Source: Bacteroidales bacterium UBA2295
GTDB taxonomy: Bacteria; Bacteroidota; Bacteroidia; Bacteroidales; Tenuifilaceae
DNA length: 29,643 bases
Direction of reading: 5' to 3'
Assembly (NCBI GenBank): GCA_002345825.1
Contig: DDWD01000096.1
Location: 1-29,643 of the forward strand
Positions 24,355 through 29,643 of this stretch are shown in pieces. Made by a program: the position numbers and the translations under genes. Under the pieces are notes generated by a model that saw nothing but the letters and a program-made list of their open reading frames with translations, was not told where the DNA came from and did no database searches. The stretch's first letter is position 1. Each line of letters begins with the position of its first letter.

Positions 24355-26007
24355 ATGAAATTCCTCCCCTTACTATTTCTTTTCTACTTATCTTTTCTGT
24401 CCTGCAAAAAGGAGGACAATAACATTATAATTAAGGATATTCTTATCGACTCCATTTTTGTTGACACCAAATACGTACCAAACGGCTCAACAGTAAACGG
24501 CGTTGAGTTTAATGATTTAGATATTCGAATACATTTTCACGAAGAAGTTGACACAAACAAGTTTGCAAAAAGCAAGCTATTTATAAGTGGTGGTGTAGAT
24601 TCCGCTTATTACCATAAATTCGATAATTCAAGAAAAACACTACATATTACTCCCATTGAATCACTTAACCCCCTTTCGAGCTATCGACTTACATTCGACC
24701 AAGGTTCAAACCTTGGAGGAATTAACAAAACAGCTTACTCATTTGTATTTAGAACACGTTTAGATAGTGTTCCTAAGTTTCCCATCATTCCCGATGATGA
24801 TCTGCTTACACTTGTTCAGCAACAAACCTTCAAATACTTCTGGGATTATGCTCACCCTGTATCGGGCTTAACACGTGAGCGTTATGGATCAGGCGATGTG
24901 GTGACCTCAGGTGGTAGCGGGTTTGGACTAATGGCAATACTTGTGGGCATTGAACGCCGCTTTATCACACGTGAACAAGGTTTCGAAAGACTCAATACCA
25001 TTGTAAACTTTTTAAACAAACCTGAAATCGACAGGTTTCACGGGGCATTCTCTCATTGGCTTAATGGAAGCACAGGCAAAGTCATTCCATTCAGCGCCAA
25101 GGACAATGGTGGCGATCTGGTTGAAACAGCATTCCTTATGCAAGGTTTGCTCACCGTAAAGGAATACTTTAAAAATGGTAACGCCGAGGAACAAGTAATG
25201 TGCGAAACCATTCAGGAGCTTTACCAGGGTGTGGAATGGAGCTGGTACCAAAAAGACAATGAGAATGTGTTATACTGGCACTGGTCACCAAGCTACGGCT
25301 GGGATATGAACCACCAAATTAGGGGATGGAACGAAGCCCTTATCGTTTACGTTTTAGCGGCATCATCGCCCACATTCCCAATAACCAAAGAGGTTTATGA
25401 TAATGGATGGGCAAGGAATGGGGCTTATCCCATGATCAATAACAAAACATTCTACAACATTCAGCTACCCCTTGGCTCCGATTATGGTGGACCACTTTTC
25501 TTTTCGCACTACTCCTTTTTAGGCCTCGATCCCAGAAACCTTAGCGATCAGTATGCAAACTACTGGGATCAAAACGTGGCGCACACCCAAATCAATCGGT
25601 CATATTGCGTTACAAATCCAAGGCGCTTTCAGGGCTATTCTGCCAACTGTTGGGGATTAACCGCCAGCGATATTCAGGGTGGTTACACAGCGAGTTCTCC
25701 TACTAACGACAGAGGCGTAATTGCTCCCACTGCTGCAATATCATCAATCCCATATACTCCGGAAGAAAGCATGCAAGCGTTGAGGTTCTTTTACTATACC
25801 CTGGGTGATAAAATCTGGGGAGATTATGGTTTCAAAGATGCTTTCAATTTAACAACACTCTGGTTTGCCAATTCCTACTTAGCCATTGACCAAGGACCAA
25901 TAATTTGTATGATAGAGAACCACCGAAGCGGATTGCTGTGGGATACATTTATGACCAATGAGGATGTGAAAAATGGGCTAAATACTTTGGATATTGTATA
26001 TGAGTAG
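24355..26007 (+). CDS. Surface GH144-like glycoside hydrolase (PF10091) with N-terminal Ig-like domain
   Basis: This 550-residue lipoprotein has a lipobox ending LSFLSC (Cys17) followed by KKEDNN, which resembles a surface-export signal. Residues about 30-145 form a Big_5-like Ig domain (SSYRLTFDQG). Residues about 150-545 are the PF10091 alpha/alpha-barrel: QQTFKYFWDYAHP at its start, GDLVETAFLMQGLL (about 258-271), WHWSPSYGWDMNHQIRGWNE (about 307-326) and the family closing block DKIWGDYGFKDAFN plus AIDQGPIICMIENHRSGLLW (about 500-536). The GH144 founder is an endo-beta-1,2-glucanase from Chitinophaga, and a sophorose-releasing member is known in Parabacteroides; a surface endo-acting role is inferred. 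I chose the ATG at 24355, which opens the signal peptide; the frame before it contains the terminator hairpin. Confidence 0.82.
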   Translation: MKFLPLLFLFYLSFLSCKKEDNNIIIKDILIDSIFVDTKYVPNGSTVNGVEFNDLDIRIHFHEEVDTNKFAKSKLFISGGVDSAYYHKFDNSRKTLHITPIESLNPLSSYRLTFDQGSNLGGINKTAYSFVFRTRLDSVPKFPIIPDDDLLTLVQQQTFKYFWDYAHPVSGLTRERYGSGDVVTSGGSGFGLMAILVGIERRFITREQGFERLNTIVNFLNKPEIDRFHGAFSHWLNGSTGKVIPFSAKDNGGDLVETAFLMQGLLTVKEYFKNGNAEEQVMCETIQELYQGVEWSWYQKDNENVLYWHWSPSYGWDMNHQIRGWNEALIVYVLAASSPTFPITKEVYDNGWARNGAYPMINNKTFYNIQLPLGSDYGGPLFFSHYSFLGLDPRNLSDQYANYWDQNVAHTQINRSYCVTNPRRFQGYSANCWGLTASDIQGGYTASSPTNDRGVIAPTAAISSIPYTPEESMQALRFFYYTLGDKIWGDYGFKDAFNLTTLWFANSYLAIDQGPIICMIENHRSGLLWDTFMTNEDVKNGLNTLDIVYE

Positions 26008-26029
26008 ACCCATTTAATGTGCAGATTTT

Positions 26030-26040
26030 GGGGGGGGGGG
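26030..26040. repeat. Poly-G tract (11 G)
   Basis: Eleven consecutive G lie 22 bp after the first GH144 stop and 59 bp before the second GH144 start, in otherwise AT-rich sequence. Tracts of this length are prone to slipped-strand length change and could tune expression of the downstream gene. A sequencing or assembly error in the exact length is also possible. Confidence 0.7.
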
Positions 26041-26099
26041 AACATTAGTATGTCTCGAAAATATACTATACGCTGAATACAAATCAAAAGCAAAATGAT

Positions 26100-27482
26100 A
26101 TGAAAATCAAAAAGTCACTGTTGATATTGGTAATGGCCCTTGCGGCTTGCAATCAGCCAAAACAGTTTGTTTTTGAATCGAAAGGGAAGGTTGATTACCC
26201 TATTACCCCAGAGGTAGAGATTATGCTCGATTCAATTCAACAAAAAACATTTCTCTTCTTCCTAAATGAGCATCATCCCGAGTGGGGTATCGTGAAAGAT
26301 CGCACTGCCAGCTGGGCTCCATCGAGTATTGCTTCAACCGGATTTGGGATACCTAGCTTTGCCATTGGCGTTGAACGAAACTGGATAACAAGAGAACAAG
26401 CAGCTGAAATAACTCTTAACATTCTTAATTTCTATAAAAACTCCGAACAAAGTGCCGACACGGCTGCAGCTGGTTACAAGGGTTTTTACTACCATTTTCA
26501 TAAAATGGATACAGGCACACGAGCCTGGACTTGTGAACTTTCCTCAGTGGATACTGGCCTGCTTATGATGGGGGTAATTTTTGCTCGCAACTACTACAAT
26601 TCCGATAATGAGGTAGAAAAACAAATCCGTAAAACGGCCTCATTTCTTCTTGAGCGAATTGACTGGAACTTTATGGAGATGCCCGGCGAGGGCGAGTTTG
26701 CTCACACAATCTCCATGGGCTGGTATCCCGAATCGGGGCTACACCATATGGGCTGGAAAGGTTACAACGAGGCGCTATTTCTTTACATCTTAGCGGCAGG
26801 CTCAGGCATGGAGAATGTTGAGAGGAGTTACAACGCCTGGTTAAAATCGTACAAATGGAACACCCCTTACCAGGGCTACTCGCATGCAGCATTCCCTCCG
26901 TTGTTTGGCCACCAATTTTCGCAGGCATTTATTGATTTTAGGGGAATAGCCGACTCGTACATGCAAGAAAAAGGAATTGATTATTTCGAGAATTCTCGCC
27001 GAGCAACCTATGTTCAGCAACTTTACGCAATGGATAACCCCCACGGTTGGATTGGCTACGACTCCCTATGCTGGGGCGTTACGGCGAGTGATGGCCCCAC
27101 TGACACATACAATTTTGATGATAAAAAATTCTATGGATACGCTGGCAGAGGAACCAGCGGCTCCGAATACAACTACTTTGATGACGGCACAATTGCACCC
27201 TACGGTTCGCTCTCATCGCTACCATTTGCTCCAGAAATTGTGCTGCCTACAATAAAATCGATGATTGACAGAAATGGTGATAAAATTTGGGGTAAGTACG
27301 GATTCTACGATGCTTTTAACCTTACCGCCAACTGGGTAAACGACGATTTTGTGGGAATAGCACAAGGACCAATGCTTATTATGATTGAAAATTTCAGAAC
27401 CGGACTGGTTTGGAACCACGTTATGAAAGACCCAATTATTCAAACGGGATTAAATAAGCTTGGGTATAAAGTATTAGAGTAG
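26100..27482 (+). CDS. Second GH144-like glycoside hydrolase (PF10091), lipoprotein
   Basis: This 460-residue protein has a lipobox ending ALAAC (Cys17) followed by NQPKQF. This lacks the acidic surface-export signal, so it is probably anchored facing the periplasm. It consists of the PF10091 barrel alone (about 38-455): QQKTFLFFLNEHHPEWGIVK at its start, SSVDTGLLMMGVIFARNYYN (about 149-168), MGWYPESGLHHMGWKGYNEA (about 203-222) and the closing blocks DKIWGKYGFYDAFN and VGIAQGPMLIMIENFRTGLV. It is clearly diverged from its neighbour: the acidic position in 'VETA' is 'VDTG' here and the Ig domain is missing. A periplasmic oligosaccharide-trimming role (exo or sophorose-releasing) is inferred. 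An ATG at 26095 opens a two-codon frame whose TGA overlaps this start. Confidence 0.8.
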   Translation: MKIKKSLLILVMALAACNQPKQFVFESKGKVDYPITPEVEIMLDSIQQKTFLFFLNEHHPEWGIVKDRTASWAPSSIASTGFGIPSFAIGVERNWITREQAAEITLNILNFYKNSEQSADTAAAGYKGFYYHFHKMDTGTRAWTCELSSVDTGLLMMGVIFARNYYNSDNEVEKQIRKTASFLLERIDWNFMEMPGEGEFAHTISMGWYPESGLHHMGWKGYNEALFLYILAAGSGMENVERSYNAWLKSYKWNTPYQGYSHAAFPPLFGHQFSQAFIDFRGIADSYMQEKGIDYFENSRRATYVQQLYAMDNPHGWIGYDSLCWGVTASDGPTDTYNFDDKKFYGYAGRGTSGSEYNYFDDGTIAPYGSLSSLPFAPEIVLPTIKSMIDRNGDKIWGKYGFYDAFNLTANWVNDDFVGIAQGPMLIMIENFRTGLVWNHVMKDPIIQTGLNKLGYKVLE

Positions 27483-27508
27483 CCAGAATACGAAATATAG
27501 CAGAATCG

Positions 27509-29643
27509 ATGAGAAATTTTATTTGCAAGATTGCTATTGCATCAGCCATTTTACTTCTACCCGTCAAATTCATCGCAGCGCAAAGCGTAATGCTCGATGA
27601 ATTTGAAAACGAATCGGGTTGGAATTTCATTAAATCCGATGGGGTTACGTTGAATTTATCTGTTGATAACGGCTTAACAGGCAATGCTATTCGGTTCGAC
27701 TACAACTTTACCCAGGGAACTGGTTATGGGGGAATTCAGAAATGGTTCCCCATTGATATGCCCGAGAACTATGAGTTCTCCTTTTGGGTTAAGGCAGAAT
27801 CGCCCGCAAATAACTTCGAGATAAAATTTATTGATAGTTCAGGCGACAACGTTTGGTGGGTTAGCAATCGGAATTACGATTTTCCCACGGAGTGGACTAA
27901 AATCAAGATAAAGAAAAGGCACATCGGCTTTGCCTGGGGGCCAACAGAAAATCGTGAGCTAAAGCGAATCGACAGGATTGAGTTCACCATTGCCTCATTT
28001 GTGGGAGGGAAAGGTACAATTTGGATAGACGATTTAAGATTTGAGCAGTTGCCTCCCGATACTGAAAACTATCCTGACCCCAAAATTACAGCAACTTCAG
28101 CGGCTAAACGAAGTGGCGTTAGCCACATAAATGATGGTCGCAGCGAAACATCATGGCTTAGTAAAGAGGTTAAGAATCAGAGCGTGCTATTAGATTTTAC
28201 CACTCGAAGGGAATTTGGCGGATTACAAATAGGTTGGCAACCCGATTCCTTTGCAAAACGTTTCGAAATACTTACCTCCGATGATAAGGTAAATTGGGAA
28301 AAAGCATACCTGATTGAGTCGAACCTAAGCGATGTTAGCTTTATTAGAATGCCCGAGGCAGAATGCAGGTATCTAAAAATTAATCTTATAGAAAGCAGCA
28401 ACACTAAGAGTTTCGGAATCAGCAGTATAAAAACCTTAGATATTAAGCACTCATTAACGGTTAACGACTTTTTAATTTTCGCAGCAACGAACTCGCAAGC
28501 AGGTAATTACCCAAGGTATTTCTTGAAGCAAGCATCGTACTGGACCGTTACGGGCGTGAACAACGATACTAAGGAGGCCCTGATTAATGAGGATGGAATG
28601 GTAGAGGTGGATAAGAACCTGTTCTCCATTGAGCCAATGATTATGATTGGCGACTCACTTTACAACTGGCAAAATGTTGAATCATCGCAATCGATGAGTT
28701 TTCCGGAGGATAATGGCGAGCTAAATTTTACGCCATCCGTTTCGTGGAGTTTAGAAGGATTAAACTTTGCAACAGGCGTTTCGGCCAGCGGTGTGGCAAA
28801 TGTCAACTCTCAACTCAACATTGGCTACTACTTTAAGAATAATTCGAATCAGAAGAAAGACTTTGATTTTTTCCTGCTTGTTCGGCCCTTTCAGGTAAAT
28901 CCTTACTATCAGTTCCTAAACCTTGCCGGAGGTGCAGGTAAAATTGTTTCAATTGGCGAAACGGAATCGGGACGAAAAATTGCTGTTGACAGCAAAAAGA
29001 TAGTATCTTTTAAGCCTTACGACTCCTTTTCTGCAAGTGCTTTTGACGAAGGTAACCCTGTTGACCACATTCGAAAAGGAATTCTATCGAACAAAAAAAT
29101 TGCCGTTGATAAAAGCGGAATGGCAAGCGGAGTGTTAAAATACACCATTAGCCTTAATCCAAGCGAGAGGACCAGTTTCTTTGTTGTGGTTCCGTTTTAC
29201 GAAAACAGTACCATTGGAAATGAAGTTACCAACGAGCAAATAGCCAACGAATTTATCGAAACAACTGAGTTCTGGAGAGACAAGATTGATCATATCAAAT
29301 TCAACCTCCCCGAATCGGCCAACAGGATTGTAAACACCTACAAATCGAACCTATTTTACATTCTGGTGAACCGCGACAAGGCTGGAATACAGCCAGGTTC
29401 ACGCTCATACGAGCGCAGCTGGATTCGCGACGGGTCATTAACCTCATCGGCATTACTGAAATCGGGCATTGTGGAAGAGGTGAAAGATTTTATTAACTGG
29501 TATGCTGCCCATCAGTACGAGAATGGCAAGGTGCCATGCGTAGTCGATTTTAGGGGTCCCGATCCCGTTCCGGAACACGATAGCCACGGGCAGCTAATCT
29601 ACCTAATTCGCGAGTACTTCAACTTCACACAGGATACGGCTTT
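27509..29643 (+). CDS. Large exported protein with CBM11-like and F5/8 type C modules and a toroid hydrolase-like domain, 3' partial
   Basis: I translated this frame by hand: it opens at the ATG at 27509, 26 bp after the second GH144 stop, and stays open to the window edge (711 complete codons). A signal peptide ends KFIAAQ (about residue 25), with no lipobox cysteine. Residues about 28-182 resemble a CBM11/CIA30-type jelly roll (MLDEFENESGWNF at its start, GTIWIDDLRFEQL at its end). Residues about 190-315 look like an F5/8 type C (discoidin) module (INDGRSETSWLS, then FEILTSDDKVNW). A beta-rich linker region follows. From about 590 helical sequence begins with SYERSWIRDGSLTSSALLKS (about 637-656) and PVPEHDSHGQLIYLIREYF (about 687-705), reminiscent of alpha/alpha-barrel glycosidases such as GH15/GH63-like enzymes. 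The family is not recognised. Its place in the PUL suggests an enzyme acting on the same glycan. Confidence 0.72.
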   Translation, partial: MRNFICKIAIASAILLLPVKFIAAQSVMLDEFENESGWNFIKSDGVTLNLSVDNGLTGNAIRFDYNFTQGTGYGGIQKWFPIDMPENYEFSFWVKAESPANNFEIKFIDSSGDNVWWVSNRNYDFPTEWTKIKIKKRHIGFAWGPTENRELKRIDRIEFTIASFVGGKGTIWIDDLRFEQLPPDTENYPDPKITATSAAKRSGVSHINDGRSETSWLSKEVKNQSVLLDFTTRREFGGLQIGWQPDSFAKRFEILTSDDKVNWEKAYLIESNLSDVSFIRMPEAECRYLKINLIESSNTKSFGISSIKTLDIKHSLTVNDFLIFAATNSQAGNYPRYFLKQASYWTVTGVNNDTKEALINEDGMVEVDKNLFSIEPMIMIGDSLYNWQNVESSQSMSFPEDNGELNFTPSVSWSLEGLNFATGVSASGVANVNSQLNIGYYFKNNSNQKKDFDFFLLVRPFQVNPYYQFLNLAGGAGKIVSIGETESGRKIAVDSKKIVSFKPYDSFSASAFDEGNPVDHIRKGILSNKKIAVDKSGMASGVLKYTISLNPSERTSFFVVVPFYENSTIGNEVTNEQIANEFIETTEFWRDKIDHIKFNLPESANRIVNTYKSNLFYILVNRDKAGIQPGSRSYERSWIRDGSLTSSALLKSGIVEEVKDFINWYAAHQYENGKVPCVVDFRGPDPVPEHDSHGQLIYLIREYFNFTQDTA

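Overview
The window comes from a member of the Bacteroidota, probably the order Bacteroidales. The signs are a SusC/SusD pair, lipoproteins whose cysteine is followed by acidic residues, a split LysO, a 'two-component propeller' regulator, a TAnnTTTG-type promoter before nadB, start codons that mostly lack a Shine-Dalgarno sequence, and families of intergenic hairpin repeats. Every gene I can support lies on the + strand. I see no rRNA, tRNA or CRISPR array, and no complete insertion sequence.

Left part (1-8705), housekeeping and envelope genes. The window opens inside a DEDDh exonuclease/GIY-YIG (UvrC-like) fusion. A sugar-nucleotide-type nucleotidyltransferase follows, then a lysine exporter (LysO) split into two overlapping genes. 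Next is a 77-residue N-terminal stump of a RhuM-family gene, which stops at the edge of a 229-bp MITE-like inverted-repeat element (3774-4002). After it come three tightly spaced exported proteins (PAP2 phosphatase, S37-type tripeptidyl aminopeptidase, VWA lipoprotein), then nadB with its own promoter.

Middle part (8706-15445). A 1-kb non-coding stretch holds a cluster of short GC-rich hairpin repeats and a perfect 24-bp palindrome. It is followed by a TolB-like propeller lipoprotein with an outer-membrane-like partner, an ABC-transporter permease (FtsX/MacB type) without an ATPase beside it, and a PHP-domain histidinol-phosphatase-like enzyme.

Right part (15612-29643), a polysaccharide utilisation locus. 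A membrane-spanning regulator (periplasmic propellers, Y_Y_Y domain, one transmembrane helix, LuxR-type helix-turn-helix, no kinase) precedes susC, susD, a LamG-domain surface lipoprotein and two PF10091 'glycoamylase-like' enzymes of the type classified in GH144. Last comes a large multidomain protein that runs off the window: a CBM11-like module, an F5/8 type C module, and the start of what looks like an alpha/alpha-toroid hydrolase. GH144 contains beta-1,2-glucanases, so beta-1,2-glucan (linear or cyclic) or its oligosaccharides is the best substrate guess; this is an inference. Signal sequences suggest a surface enzyme (first GH144), a periplasmic-side enzyme (second GH144) and a soluble exported third enzyme. 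A strong hairpin with a T-run between the LamG gene and the first GH144 gene, and an 11-G tract before the second, may set or vary enzyme expression relative to the uptake genes. The uncharacterised third enzyme and the locus regulation are the most promising novelties.
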